Origin: Cryobacterium shii
GTDB taxonomy: Bacteria; Actinomycetota; Actinomycetes; Actinomycetales; Microbacteriaceae
Reading direction: 5' to 3'
Length of the DNA: 64,000 nt
Assembly: GCF_004402595.1 (NCBI RefSeq)
Contig: NZ_SOFY01000070.1
Coordinates: 1 to 64,000, forward strand
Shown piece after piece: positions 36,808 through 44,351 of this stretch. The position numbers and the translations under genes are program-made. The notes under the pieces are model-generated. The model ran no database searches, had not been told where the DNA came from, and was given only the letters and a program-made list of their open reading frames with translations. Every line of letters begins with the position of its first letter. Within the stretch, counting starts at the first letter, position 1.

Positions 36808-37016
36808 ACGGGGCCGGCCGACACCGTGGCCGGGGTCCGGGTGCACAGAAGCGGACTCGCGGCCGTCGGGTCCGGGGGCGCGTCATCGCCGCTCGAGCTC
36901 GACACTTCCGGTCGACTTCGTCACGTGCGCGAGTCGAACTCGATCGGAAGTGGCGAACTCGCCGGAGGTGCCCAAACAACGGATGCGCGCCGTGGCTGTC
37001 GGGCTCGTGAGCCGGT

Positions 37017-37051
37017 GGCTCGTGGCTCGTGGCTCGTGGCTCGTGGCTCGT
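37017..37051. repeat. GGCTCGT heptamer array, 5 units
   Basis: Five perfect GGCTCGT units immediately before the 93-bp element copy 2, in register with its first heptamer GGCGCAC. The unit differs from that of the array before copy 1. Confidence 0.93.
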
Positions 37052-37144
37052 GGCGCACGATGTGGCCCGGGGCGCAGGTTCTAACCTGCGCCGGCGTGCA
37101 GAGCGTGCGCCGCGACATCCGTGGCCGGAGACGGCGTCACCGGG
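37052..37144. repeat. 93-bp duplicated element, copy 2
   Basis: Second copy in direct orientation, 337 bp from the first, with the same nested palindrome and three substitutions. Confidence 0.93.
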
Positions 37145-37264
37145 GGCCGGACCGTGCCGCCACGCACCGCCGGCGCCCCGCCCCGCCCCGCCCCGCCCCG
37201 CCCCGCCCCGCCCCGCACGAGCATGGCGCCCGGAGTCCCGGGCACGACGACCGGGCACGAAGAA

Positions 37265-37288
37265 GGGCCCCGACCGGAGTCGGGGCCC
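37265..37288 (-). terminator. terminator of livJ
   Basis: GGGCCCCGAC / GTCGGGGCCC, a 10-bp perfect stem with a four-base loop, followed on the minus strand by CTTCTTCG; 36 bases past the livJ stop. Confidence 0.82.
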
Positions 37289-37324
37289 CTCCTGATCACT
37301 AATCAGTCGGTGACTGGTTCGTGA

Positions 37325-38620
37325 CTAGTTGATGCGTGCGTAGGTGTTGTCCGCTGCGTACTCGTAGACACCGATGGTGGCCTCGGTCGGGTCGCCGTAC
37401 TCGTCGAACGTGACCGGCCCGGAGAAGCCGTCGTAGTTGACCTGGTCGCCGGCGGCGAGGGCCTTGGCCGCCGCCTTGAAGTCGGTGACCTTGGTGCCGT
37501 CGCCGGTTCCGCCGGAAACCTGGCGCAGGTACTTGGAGATGGTCGTACCCTTGACGTCGTTGGCCGCGTACGCCGCGAGGGCGACGAGCATGACGGCGTC
37601 GTAGGACTCGGCCGCGTAGCTGAAGTCGGTCAGGGTCGGGTCGACCGCCTTCAGACGGTCGGTGAAGTCACCGAGCGTTCCGACGTCCAGGCCGGGCAGG
37701 GTTCCCTTCGAGCCGGCGACGAGCCCCGGAGCGAAGTCCTTGCTGTAGTCGGCCAGGTTGCCGTCCACGAAGTAGAGCTTGTCGCCCGGGAAGCCCGATC
37801 CGACTAGCGCGGGGGTGATGACCTTGGCCTGGTCGAACGTGACCAGGGCGATCGCATCCGGGTTGGCCGCGGTCACTTCGGAGATCTGAGCGGCGAAGTT
37901 GGAGTCACCCTCGTTGAACAGCGACTTGGCGACGACCTTGCCGCCGGCGGCTTCGAACGCCGCGGTGGTGGAGTCGGCCAGGCCGGTGCCGTAGGAGTCG
38001 TTCAGCACGATCAGGCCCAGGGTGCTGTTGCCGTCCTCGGCGATCTGGTTGCCCAGGACTTCGCCCTGCAGCAGGTCGGAGGGGGCGGTGCGCCAGTAGA
38101 GGTCCTTGTCGGCGTACTTCGTGAAGTCGGCCGAGGTGTTGGCCGGCGAGAACTGCACGACGCCGGCACCGGTGATCTGGTCGATCACGGTCTTGGAGAC
38201 GCCCGAGGATGCCGCACCGATGATGGCGGAGACGTCCTGGGAAAGAAGGTCGGTCACCGACACGGTCGCGGTGTCCGTGGTGGTGTCACCCGAGTCCCGG
38301 TAGACGGGCTCGATCTTCATGCCTAGGTCGGCGTCGTTGATGTCCTTGACGGCCAGCGCGACACCGGCCTCTTCGGGCGGGCCCAGGAAGGCGAGGGCGC
38401 CACTCTGAGGAAGGACGGTGCCGATCTTCAGGGTGAGATTGCGGTCACCGGCTTTGATGGTCTGGGCGTCACCGCTCGCCGCGGGCGACTCCGACGCAGC
38501 GGGTTCAGCAGCATTGCTGCTGCAGCCGGTGAGCAGAAGTGCACTGACGCCGACCATGGCGACTCCAGTGACGACGGCCCGGACTGAGCGGGAGGCCGAG
38601 GCCTTCGCGAATACGCTCAT
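37325..38620 (-). CDS. livJ: branched-chain amino-acid ABC substrate-binding lipoprotein LivJ
   Basis: Extracytoplasmic binding protein of the Liv transporter, 431 residues. A lipoprotein signal peptide ends at the lipobox LLTGC (about residues 29-33), followed by a Ser/Ala/Glu linker. The mature part is a periplasmic-binding-protein type I fold (LKIGTVLPQSGALAFLGPPEEAGVALAVKDIN, VSAIIGAASSGVSKTVIDQI, DSYGTGLADSTTAAFE). AAGGAG before the ATG at 38620 fixes the start. It is transcribed toward livHMGF from its own promoter, so the binding protein can be expressed independently of the membrane parts. Confidence 0.95.
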   Translation of the reverse strand: MSVFAKASASRSVRAVVTGVAMVGVSALLLTGCSSNAAEPAASESPAASGDAQTIKAGDRNLTLKIGTVLPQSGALAFLGPPEEAGVALAVKDINDADLGMKIEPVYRDSGDTTTDTATVSVTDLLSQDVSAIIGAASSGVSKTVIDQITGAGVVQFSPANTSADFTKYADKDLYWRTAPSDLLQGEVLGNQIAEDGNSTLGLIVLNDSYGTGLADSTTAAFEAAGGKVVAKSLFNEGDSNFAAQISEVTAANPDAIALVTFDQAKVITPALVGSGFPGDKLYFVDGNLADYSKDFAPGLVAGSKGTLPGLDVGTLGDFTDRLKAVDPTLTDFSYAAESYDAVMLVALAAYAANDVKGTTISKYLRQVSGGTGDGTKVTDFKAAAKALAAGDQVNYDGFSGPVTFDEYGDPTEATIGVYEYAADNTYARIN

Positions 38621-38673
38621 GTTGCTCCTTGGGACTAGGAATGAGAAATGCCGGCGGTCGAATGACTGCCGTT

Positions 38674-38732
38674 CTGTCACATTATTGACAGGGAACGCAC
38701 GAAACAAGGCAACCGTGTTACATCCGTGTAAC
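38674..38732 (-). promoter_or_regulatory. livJ promoter with two palindromic sites
   Basis: On the minus strand, -35 TTGTTT (38702-38707) and -10 TAATGT (38679-38684) are 17 bp apart. A palindrome CTGTCA-N6-TGACAG (38674-38691) covers the -10, where a repressor would block. GTTAC-N6-GTAAC (38717-38732) lies just upstream of the -35 and resembles a GlnR-type half box (GTNAC-N6-GNAAC), which would fit nitrogen control. Regulator identities are inference. Confidence 0.55.
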
Positions 38733-38817
38733 GCGGACCAAATCGTTATCGGCGGCCGATGACGCTCGCACCGGCGATCTGTTGCGCGTGAGGTGTCGCC
38801 GCCGCACGGATCCGGCC

Positions 38818-39774
38818 TCAGGCCGGCTCGAGCGACGAACGGCGGGGCGCCCGCCCGGTCAGGACCATGTCGGCGGTAAGCACGACCAGGGCCAGCCAGA
38901 CCAGGCCGAATCCGGCCCACCGCTCGGGCGGCATGGGCTCGTGCAGCACGAAGACGCCGACGAGGAACTGCAGGATCGGTGCGAAATACTGGATCAGGCC
39001 GAGGTAGGTCAGCGGCAGGCGACGGGCCGCGGCGGCGAAGAACAACAACGGAACGGCCGTGATGACGCCGGCCAGGAGCAGCAGCACGGTGTGCCACGGC
39101 GAGACCGTGCCGATGGTCAGGCCGGAGACGGCGCCCACCACGATCAGCTGGACCACGGCCAGGGGCGCGAGCCAGACGGTTTCGAGCGTGAGACCGGCGA
39201 CGGCATCGACGTCCCGGCCGACCCGCTTCTTGATCAGACCGTAGAAGCCGAAAGAGAAGGCGAGAACGAGCGACACCCACGGAAGCGCCCCGTACCCGAC
39301 GGTGAGCACGACGACCGCCCCGAGGCTGATGCCTACGGCCACCCACTGCAGCAGACGGAGCTTCTCCCGCAGCAGCAGCACGCCCAGGAACACGGTCACG
39401 ATCGGGTTGATGAAGTAGCCCAGCGCCGCCTCGACCACATGGCCGCTCAGCGCCGCGAACACGTAGGTCTGCCAGTTGATGAAGATCAGGAGCCCGGCCA
39501 GCCCCATGGTGAAGACGATCCGGCGTTTGCGCAGCAGGCCCAGGAACGACCGCCACTTGCGGGTGACCGTGATCAACAGGGCGCAGAAGACCAGGGAGAA
39601 CAGCACCCGCCAGGGCACGATCTCGAAGGCCCCGGTCGGTGCGAGCAACAGGAAGTAGAGGGGCAGCATGCCCCAGAGCGTGTACGCCAGAACCGCATAG
39701 ATCAGGCCCGTGCTCTGCTCCGAGCGCGCCGGGCGCGCGGCACCCCGGGAAGGCGGAAGGGGCGTGTCCTGCAC
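38818..39774 (-). CDS. rarD: EamA-family transporter RarD
   Basis: Drug/metabolite transporter superfamily, RarD group (chloramphenicol-sensitivity type). The 318-residue product has ten hydrophobic segments in two EamA repeats: YAVLAYTLWGMLPLYFLLL with the RarD-typical EIVPWRVLFSLVF, then NWQTYVFAALSGHVVEAALGYFINPIVTVFLG, and later YLGLIQYFAPILQFLVGVFVLHEPM. These NWQTYV and LGYFINP blocks set RarD apart from other EamA proteins. GTG start at 39774 with GAGAGG upstream. Substrate unknown. Confidence 0.93.
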   Translation of the reverse strand: MQDTPLPPSRGAARPARSEQSTGLIYAVLAYTLWGMLPLYFLLLAPTGAFEIVPWRVLFSLVFCALLITVTRKWRSFLGLLRKRRIVFTMGLAGLLIFINWQTYVFAALSGHVVEAALGYFINPIVTVFLGVLLLREKLRLLQWVAVGISLGAVVVLTVGYGALPWVSLVLAFSFGFYGLIKKRVGRDVDAVAGLTLETVWLAPLAVVQLIVVGAVSGLTIGTVSPWHTVLLLLAGVITAVPLLFFAAAARRLPLTYLGLIQYFAPILQFLVGVFVLHEPMPPERWAGFGLVWLALVVLTADMVLTGRAPRRSSLEPA

Positions 39775-39796
39775 GTTCGTGCCTCTCTCAAAACGA

Positions 39797-39830
39797 AGAA
39801 TCCCGGATGGCCAGGGCCATCCGGGATTCT
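39797..39830 (-). terminator. terminator of groES
   Basis: A perfect 16-bp stem (AGAATCCCGGATGGCC with its complement) and a two-base turn, 18 bases past the groES stop, followed on the minus strand by TTCGTTTTG. Confidence 0.92.
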
Positions 39831-39848
39831 ATCGATCAGTGTGTGTGA

Positions 39849-40145
39849 CTAGCGAACGACGACTGCGAGCACGTCGCGAGCCGACAGGACGAGGAGGTCC
39901 TCACCACCGAACTTGACCTCGGTTCCGCCGTACTTGGAGTAGATCACCTTGTCGCCGACGGCGACGTCGAGCGGGATGCGGTTTCCGTTGTCGTCGATCC
40001 GGCCGGGACCGACGGCGACAACTTCACCCTCCTGGGGCTTTTCCTTGGCGGTGTCAGGAATGACCAGACCTGAAGCGGTGGTCTGCTCTGCGTCGACCTG
40101 CTTGATGACGATGCGATCCTCGAGCGGCTTGATGGAGACCGACAC
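39849..40145 (-). CDS. groES: co-chaperonin GroES
   Basis: 10-kDa lid of the GroEL chaperonin, 98 residues. [45 protein letters not shown] is a full GroES N-terminal half with the mobile loop, and [27 protein letters not shown] the C-terminal half. GTG start at 40145 with GAGG seven bases upstream. groEL does not follow; a terminator does, so groEL must be elsewhere. Two CIRCE operators in front show HrcA control. Confidence 0.97.
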   Translation of the reverse strand: MSVSIKPLEDRIVIKQVDAEQTTASGLVIPDTAKEKPQEGEVVAVGPGRIDDNGNRIPLDVAVGDKVIYSKYGGTEVKFGGEDLLVLSARDVLAVVVR

Positions 40146-40174
40146 GGTTGACCTCTTTCTTAGCTAAGACTTAG

Positions 40175-40201
40175 TTAGCAGACTCACAGCGAGAGTGCTA
40201 A
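40175..40201 (-). promoter_or_regulatory. second, imperfect CIRCE operator of groES
   Basis: Read on the minus strand: TTAGCACTC-N9-GTCTGCTAA. The first half is the exact CIRCE consensus; the second differs from GAGTGCTAA at two positions. It lies downstream of the -10. Confidence 0.8.
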
Positions 40202-40205
40202 GTCG

Positions 40206-40246
40206 AGTTTAGGGCGCTTCTGGCACTCACGCAACGTGAGTGCCAG
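40206..40246 (-). promoter_or_regulatory. groES promoter overlapping a perfect CIRCE operator
   Basis: Minus strand: CTGGCACTC-N9-GAGTGCCAG (40220-40246) is a perfect 9-9-9 CIRCE element, the HrcA site. The -35 TTGCGT (40229-40234) lies in its centre and the -10 TAAACT (40206-40211) is 17 bp away, so HrcA binding would block RNA polymerase directly. Confidence 0.88.
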
Positions 40247-40273
40247 ACCCGGCCGAGTTGATAGGTTTGCGGG

Positions 40274-41473
40274 ATGGAACGCTCTGAGCTCGTTGAGCTG
40301 TTATCTCCGGAGGGTTTGCGCCTGCTGGACTCGCTGCCGCCGTACGAATCGGCCGCCAACGTGGTGCGGGTGGTGAGTGATCTGCGCAAGGCCGGCCACG
40401 CCCCCGGGCTGGTGGCCGCGGTTCTGGGCCAGTCCCGGCTGCGCGCCAGGGCCGTGCCCAAGTTCGGCGAGTTCGCCGGCCGCATGCTGTTCACCGAGAC
40501 CGGCCTCGAACAGGCCACCCGGCTGCGCGTCGCGGCCCTCCACGCGGGCCGCTTCGCGGGCGCCTCGCTGAACCGCGTCGTCGACCTCGGCTGCGGGATC
40601 GGCGGTGACGCAATGGCCTTGGCGGCGATGGACCTCGAGGTGACCGCGGTCGACGCCGACGAGGTGACGGCCACCGTCGCCAGCTTCAACCTGGCCCCGT
40701 TCGAGAACGCGACCGTGCTGAACGCCGACGCCGAGAGCGTCGACCTCACCGGTTTCGACGCCGCCTGGCTGGACCCCGCCCGCCGCACGGCCGGGCACAC
40801 CAACACCTCCCGCCTGACCCGGCCGGAGGACTACTCCCCCAGCCTCGACTTCGTCTTCGGCCTCCGCGAACGGATGCCCATCGGCGTCAAGCTCGGCCCC
40901 GGGCACGACCGGGAGCAGATCCCGGTCGACGCTGAAGCGCAGTGGGTGTCCGTGGACGGCAAGCTCGTCGAGATGGCGCTCTGGTTCGGCAGCCTGGCCC
41001 GCACCGGGATCCGCCGGTCCGCCCTGCTGCTGGGTCGGGACGGGAGCCATGAGCTGAACGCCCCGGCCGACAGCGAGGACGCCCCGGTGGGGGTGCTGGG
41101 CGACTACCTCTATGAGCCGGACGGTGCGATCATCCGTGCCCGCCTGATCGGCGACCTGGCCCGCTCGCTGGACGCGCTGATGCTGAGCGAGTCCATCGCC
41201 TACCTGACCTCCGCCAGCCTGGTGCGCACGCCGTTCGCCACCGCGTTCCGGGTGCTCGAGACCCTGCCGGTCGACGAGAAGAAGCTGCGCCTCGCGCTGC
41301 AGGAACGCCGGATCGGCACCCTGGAGATCAAGAAGCGCGGCGTGGACGTGGACCCGGCCACCCTGCGCACCCGGCTGCGGCTGAAGGGGCCGGAGTCAGG
41401 AACGCTCGTCCTGACGCGGGCCGCCGGACACCGGGTGGCCCTGCTGGTCGAGCGGGTGTCGGCGCTCAGCTGA
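40274..41473 (+). CDS. class I SAM-dependent methyltransferase with THUMP-like domain
   Basis: A 399-residue protein. A helical N-terminus is followed by the SAM-binding motif VVDLGCGIGGDAMALAAMDLEVTAVDAD (about residues 100-130) and AWLDPARR, the place of motif IV. The C-terminal part (EIKKRGVDVDPATLRTRLRLKGPESGTLVLTRAAGHRVALLVER) matches the THUMP-like domain of an actinobacterial methyltransferase family. The target is unknown; the domain suggests an RNA substrate. ATG at 40274, divergent from groES; its last eight bases overlap the convergent membrane-protein gene. Confidence 0.88.
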   Translation: MERSELVELLSPEGLRLLDSLPPYESAANVVRVVSDLRKAGHAPGLVAAVLGQSRLRARAVPKFGEFAGRMLFTETGLEQATRLRVAALHAGRFAGASLNRVVDLGCGIGGDAMALAAMDLEVTAVDADEVTATVASFNLAPFENATVLNADAESVDLTGFDAAWLDPARRTAGHTNTSRLTRPEDYSPSLDFVFGLRERMPIGVKLGPGHDREQIPVDAEAQWVSVDGKLVEMALWFGSLARTGIRRSALLLGRDGSHELNAPADSEDAPVGVLGDYLYEPDGAIIRARLIGDLARSLDALMLSESIAYLTSASLVRTPFATAFRVLETLPVDEKKLRLALQERRIGTLEIKKRGVDVDPATLRTRLRLKGPESGTLVLTRAAGHRVALLVERVSALS

Positions 41474-41897
41474 CGGCGGACATCAGCACGAGGGTGATGA
41501 CCAGCACCCACCCGGCGGCGATGAGCAGGCCCGCGAGACCGGTGACCAGGCCGTAGACCCAGAGCGCGCCCGACCGGTGCTCCGTGGCGCGGGCCATGAT
41601 CGCCAGGACGATCGCGGCCAGCGACAGGGCGGCACCCCAGACGCCGAAGATGGCGACCAGCAGTCCCAGCAGGCCGAAGACGAGCGCGGCGACGGACAGG
41701 CCGTGACGCTCGGCGTGGGCACGCAGCTCGGTGTCCGTGTAGACATACGGCACCCACTCGGTGGGAGCCGTCACCGTCGACTCATAGTCCAGTTCGCCCT
41801 CGACCGAAGCCGGCGGTCGGGTGAGGTCGAGCCGGAAGTCGTCGACGTCGTCCGACGGGTCCCGGTACTCCCCAACCATTCCTGCTGCCTCCGACAT
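41466..41897 (-). CDS. small membrane protein, two C-terminal helices (DUF4190-like)
   Basis: A 143-residue protein with about 65 acidic, Pro-containing N-terminal residues and three closely spaced hydrophobic stretches (LSVAALVFGLLGLLVAIFGVWGAALSLAAIVLAIMARA, then LWVYGLVTGLAGLLIAAGWVLVITLVL). The turn between helices resembles DUF4190 proteins such as its two upstream neighbours. Function unknown. ATG at 41897; the 3' end overlaps the methyltransferase gene tail to tail by eight bases. Confidence 0.72.
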   Translation of the reverse strand: MSEAAGMVGEYRDPSDDVDDFRLDLTRPPASVEGELDYESTVTAPTEWVPYVYTDTELRAHAERHGLSVAALVFGLLGLLVAIFGVWGAALSLAAIVLAIMARATEHRSGALWVYGLVTGLAGLLIAAGWVLVITLVLMSAVS

Positions 41898-41964
41898 GCT
41901 GTAAACGGGCGCCGCCGCATCCGTGCGCCCGAACGGTGCGCCGGTCAGGCACCCGCGGTGAAAC

Positions 41965-42603
41965 TCAGTACGAGTAGCTGTTGGGCATGCTGGCGAAGAT
42001 AACGGCCCAGATCAGGATACTCGCCAACGCCAGGGCGACGCCGACGAACCCGGTGATGATGCCGGTCAGCCAGAAGCCCCGGGCCTGCGGTTCCTTCGAC
42101 CGGCCGAGGAACCCCAGCACGACGGCCGCGGCCGGAACGAACAGCCCGAGGATGCCGCCCGCGATCGGGATGAAGACGATCGGGAACCCGAGGATTCCGA
42201 TCACGCCGGCCACGAGCGAGAGGATGCTGAAAATCGACTGCTTGGCCGCCGGCGCGCCCCCGTAGGGATCCGAGGACGGGGCGCCGTAGGCGGGAGGCGG
42301 GGTCGTCGGAGCGCCGTAGTAGGCGGGTGGCTGGGTCGGTCCGGCCGACGGCGGGGTCGGAGGCGGGGTCGGCCCGGCCGGGGGCGGCGTCGGGGGTCCG
42401 TACCCGGGTGGGGGCGTCTGGCCGCCGGAGAACGACGGCACGGGCTGGGCGGTGGGCGGCACGGGCTGGGCCGGCCGCACGGGCTGGGCGGCGGGCGGCA
42501 CATCCGCGGACTGGGGAATGTCGGGGACCTGGGGCACGTCCGGCACCTGGGGGACGTCGGGGACCTGCGGGACGCCGGGGCCGGGGGTATTCGAATCACT
42601 CAT
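41965..42603 (-). CDS. proline-rich DUF4190-type membrane protein
   Basis: A 212-residue protein. The first 120 residues are Pro/Gly/Tyr-rich low complexity, opening with VPQVPD repeats (three-fold, encoded by 18-bp direct repeats near 42525-42580) and PPP/PPAYG motifs. The C-terminal 90 residues hold two or three membrane helices (SIFSILSLVAGVIGILGFPIVFIPIAGGILGLFVPAAAVVLGFLGRS, then FWLTGIITGFVGVALALASILIWAVIF). Such proteins often follow Pro-rich tails in Actinobacteria; role unknown. Middle gene of three related neighbours. Confidence 0.78.
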   Translation of the reverse strand: MSDSNTPGPGVPQVPDVPQVPDVPQVPDIPQSADVPPAAQPVRPAQPVPPTAQPVPSFSGGQTPPPGYGPPTPPPAGPTPPPTPPSAGPTQPPAYYGAPTTPPPAYGAPSSDPYGGAPAAKQSIFSILSLVAGVIGILGFPIVFIPIAGGILGLFVPAAAVVLGFLGRSKEPQARGFWLTGIITGFVGVALALASILIWAVIFASMPNSYSY

Positions 42604-42696
42604 CTGAGTTGCTTCCTTTCCGCACGGCGTCTGCCGTGATCGGGTTCCAGTGCGTCAGCTGTGCCGGAATCCTGGTGTCGAGATTCCGGTTTTCGT

Positions 42697-43092
42697 TCAC
42701 ATGTTGTTGAGGATGGTCGGGTCGCTGGCGATCGCGAGGACGAGCAGCCCCCCGATGATGACCGAGAGAACCAGGCTCGCGTAACCGATGATCAGGCCGG
42801 CAATCGCGAGGCCGCGGCCCTTCTCGCCGGTCTTGCCGATCTGGCTCAGGGCGATGTGGCCGGTGATGATGGCGGCCAGAGAAATCGAGAGCACCGCGGT
42901 CACCAGCGAGATGATCGCCAGCACATTGTACTTCTCGGACGAGCCCTGCGCAGCGTACGGCTGCGGGTACGCCGCGTTCTGCCCGTAGGCCGGTGCAGCC
43001 TGAACCTGGGGCGTGCCGGGCGCCGGGTTCGCGGGGGCCGCGGGCGGCTGGAACATCGGCGGGGTACCCGGCGTCAGGTTGGGGTCGGTCAT
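42697..43092 (-). CDS. DUF4190 domain-containing protein
   Basis: A 131-residue protein: a Pro/Ala-rich N-terminal 50 residues (MTDPNLTPGTPPMFQPPAAP) and a DUF4190 core with two helices (YNVLAIISLVTAVLSISLAAIITGHIALSQIGKTGEKGRGLAIAGLIIGYASLVLSVIIGGLLVLAI). GHIALSQIGKTGEKGRGLAIAGLIIGY is the diagnostic DUF4190 motif. AAGGAG eight bases before the ATG at 43092 fixes the start. First of three small membrane genes after tsaD. Confidence 0.87.
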   Translation of the reverse strand: MTDPNLTPGTPPMFQPPAAPANPAPGTPQVQAAPAYGQNAAYPQPYAAQGSSEKYNVLAIISLVTAVLSISLAAIITGHIALSQIGKTGEKGRGLAIAGLIIGYASLVLSVIIGGLLVLAIASDPTILNNM

Positions 43093-43116
43093 GGCGAAGC
43101 TCCTTCTGGACAGAAC

Positions 43117-43175
43117 TGAACATCTGGGCAAGTGAACATCTGGGCAAGTGAACATCTGGGCAAGTGAACATCTGG
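43117..43175. repeat. 16-bp tandem repeat, 3.7 units
   Basis: Three perfect units TGAACATCTGGGCAAG (43117-43164) and a partial fourth that runs into the hairpin at 43169-43203. No spacers, so not CRISPR. Confidence 0.95.
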
Positions 43176-43203
43176 CGGTGCCATAGTGGCACCCCGCCAG
43201 ATG
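43169..43203. terminator. hairpin after the 16-bp array
   Basis: CATCTGGCGG-TGCCA-TAG-TGGCA-CC-CCGCCAGATG: a 15-bp stem with a two-base bulge. Its left arm shares CATCTGG with the array unit. It lies about 80 bases past the tsaD stop and 77 bases upstream of the DUF4190 gene. Confidence 0.55.
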
Positions 43204-43248
43204 GGGTGTCAACGGACCAGACGAACGGCGCCCGTGCAAGCCAGAATA

Positions 43249-43281
43249 CCCGGTCGGAGCGTAAACACCGCTCTGGCCGGG
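43249..43281 (-). terminator. possible tsaD terminator
   Basis: CCCGGTCGGAGCG and CGCTCTGGCCGGG pair with two mismatches (wobbles on one strand) around a seven-base loop, two bases past the tsaD stop. Confidence 0.4.
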
Positions 43282-43283
43282 AC

Positions 43284-44351
43284 TTAGACCTGGATCTCCG
43301 AGACCGGAAGGGTCGAATCCGCGCCGAACTCCATTGACGAGGGCTCGAGCCCGGCCATGATCAGTTGGGCGCCGAGCGCGGCGATCATGGCGCCGTTGTC
43401 GGTGCAGAGCGACAACGGCGGGATGCGCAGGGCGATGCCGGCGGCATCCGTGCGTTGCTCGGCCACCAGACGCAGCCGGGCGTTCGCGATCACCCCGCCG
43501 CCGAGCAGGAGCCGCGGCACCTCGAGGTCGACGCAGGCCGCGACGGCTTTGGTGAGCAGGATGTCCACGACCGCCTCCCGGAAACTGGCCGCGACGTCTG
43601 CGACGGGCACGGTTTCGCCCGCGTCGCGCTTCTGTTCGACCCAGCGGGCGACCGAGGTCTTGAGCCCGGAGAAGGAGAAATCGTAGCGGTGTTTGGCCAT
43701 GTCCTTGGTCTGGCTCAGACCACGGGGGAAACGGATGGCGGAAGGGTCGCCCTCCAGCGCCGCCCGGTCGATCTGGGGCCCGCCGGGGTAGGGCAGGCCG
43801 AGCACCCGCGCCACCTTGTCGAACGCCTCGCCGGCGGCATCGTCGATGGTCTCGCCGAGGAGTTCGACGTCGGAGACCAGGTCGCGCACCAGCAGCAGAG
43901 AGGTGTGCCCGCCGGAGACGAGGAGCGCGATGGTCGGGTATTCGAGGGGTTCGGCGGTGTCGGTGGCCCCCATCCGGAGCACGTCCGCCCCGACGTGGCC
44001 GACAAGGTGGTTGACCGCGTAGATCGGCTTGCCGAGCGACAGGGCGAGGGCCTTGGCGGCGGCGACCCCGACCATGAGCGCTCCGGCCAGCCCGGGGCCG
44101 CTGGTGACGGCCACGGCGTCGATCTCGTCCAGGCGGATGCCGGCCTCCAGCGTTGCCGCCCGGATCGCGGGCACGAGCTCCTCGAGGTGCGCGCGCGCGG
44201 CCACCTCCGGCACGACTCCGCCGTAGCGGGCGTGCTCGTCCATCGATGACGCGATCGTGTTCGAGAGCAGGGTGGTGCCGCGCACGATCCCGATCCCGGT
44301 CTCGTCGCACGAGGTCTCGATGCCGAGGACGAGCGGATTGGAGCGGTTCAT
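43284..44351 (-). CDS. tsaD: tRNA N6-threonylcarbamoyladenosine transferase TsaD
   Basis: Transfers the threonylcarbamoyl group to A37 of ANN-decoding tRNAs, with TsaB and TsaE. The 355-residue ASKHA-fold product has [32 protein letters not shown] (metal His), [11 protein letters not shown] (second metal His), [10 protein letters not shown] and [40 protein letters not shown] at 44351 overlaps the rimI stop by four bases. It ends the alr-tsaE-tsaB-rimI-tsaD run. Confidence 0.98.
   Translation of the reverse strand: MNRSNPLVLGIETSCDETGIGIVRGTTLLSNTIASSMDEHARYGGVVPEVAARAHLEELVPAIRAATLEAGIRLDEIDAVAVTSGPGLAGALMVGVAAAKALALSLGKPIYAVNHLVGHVGADVLRMGATDTAEPLEYPTIALLVSGGHTSLLLVRDLVSDVELLGETIDDAAGEAFDKVARVLGLPYPGGPQIDRAALEGDPSAIRFPRGLSQTKDMAKHRYDFSFSGLKTSVARWVEQKRDAGETVPVADVAASFREAVVDILLTKAVAACVDLEVPRLLLGGGVIANARLRLVAEQRTDAAGIALRIPPLSLCTDNGAMIAALGAQLIMAGLEPSSMEFGADSTLPVSEIQV

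Larger units (their letters stand above)
36516..37324. other. 809-bp gene-free, repeat-dense gap between livF and livJ
   Basis: No credible gene on either strand. In order: bidirectional hairpin (36538-36584), direct repeats of GCGGCTCCTG (36592-36630), GGCGCAC heptamer array (36673-36721), 93-bp element copy 1 (36715-36807), a 50-bp hairpin with arms CACTTCCGGTCGA / TCGATCGGAAGTG (36903-36952), GGCTCGT heptamer array (37017-37051), 93-bp element copy 2 (37052-37144), a CCCCG pentamer array (about 37178-37214) and the livJ terminator (37265-37288). Confidence 0.85.

Noticed and set aside
36784-37302. Open frames of 60-170 codons in the livF-livJ gap
   Set aside because: They translate the repeat arrays into low-complexity Arg/Gly/His/Pro sequence; no ribosome sites.
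37325-39556. LivJ as a 743-residue protein with a long N-terminal extension
   Set aside because: The extension is antisense-like sequence through rarD; a lipoprotein signal peptide and AAGGAG mark the true start at 38620.
43117-43175. Possible CRISPR array
   Set aside because: Units are contiguous 16-bp tandem repeats without spacers and no cas gene is present.
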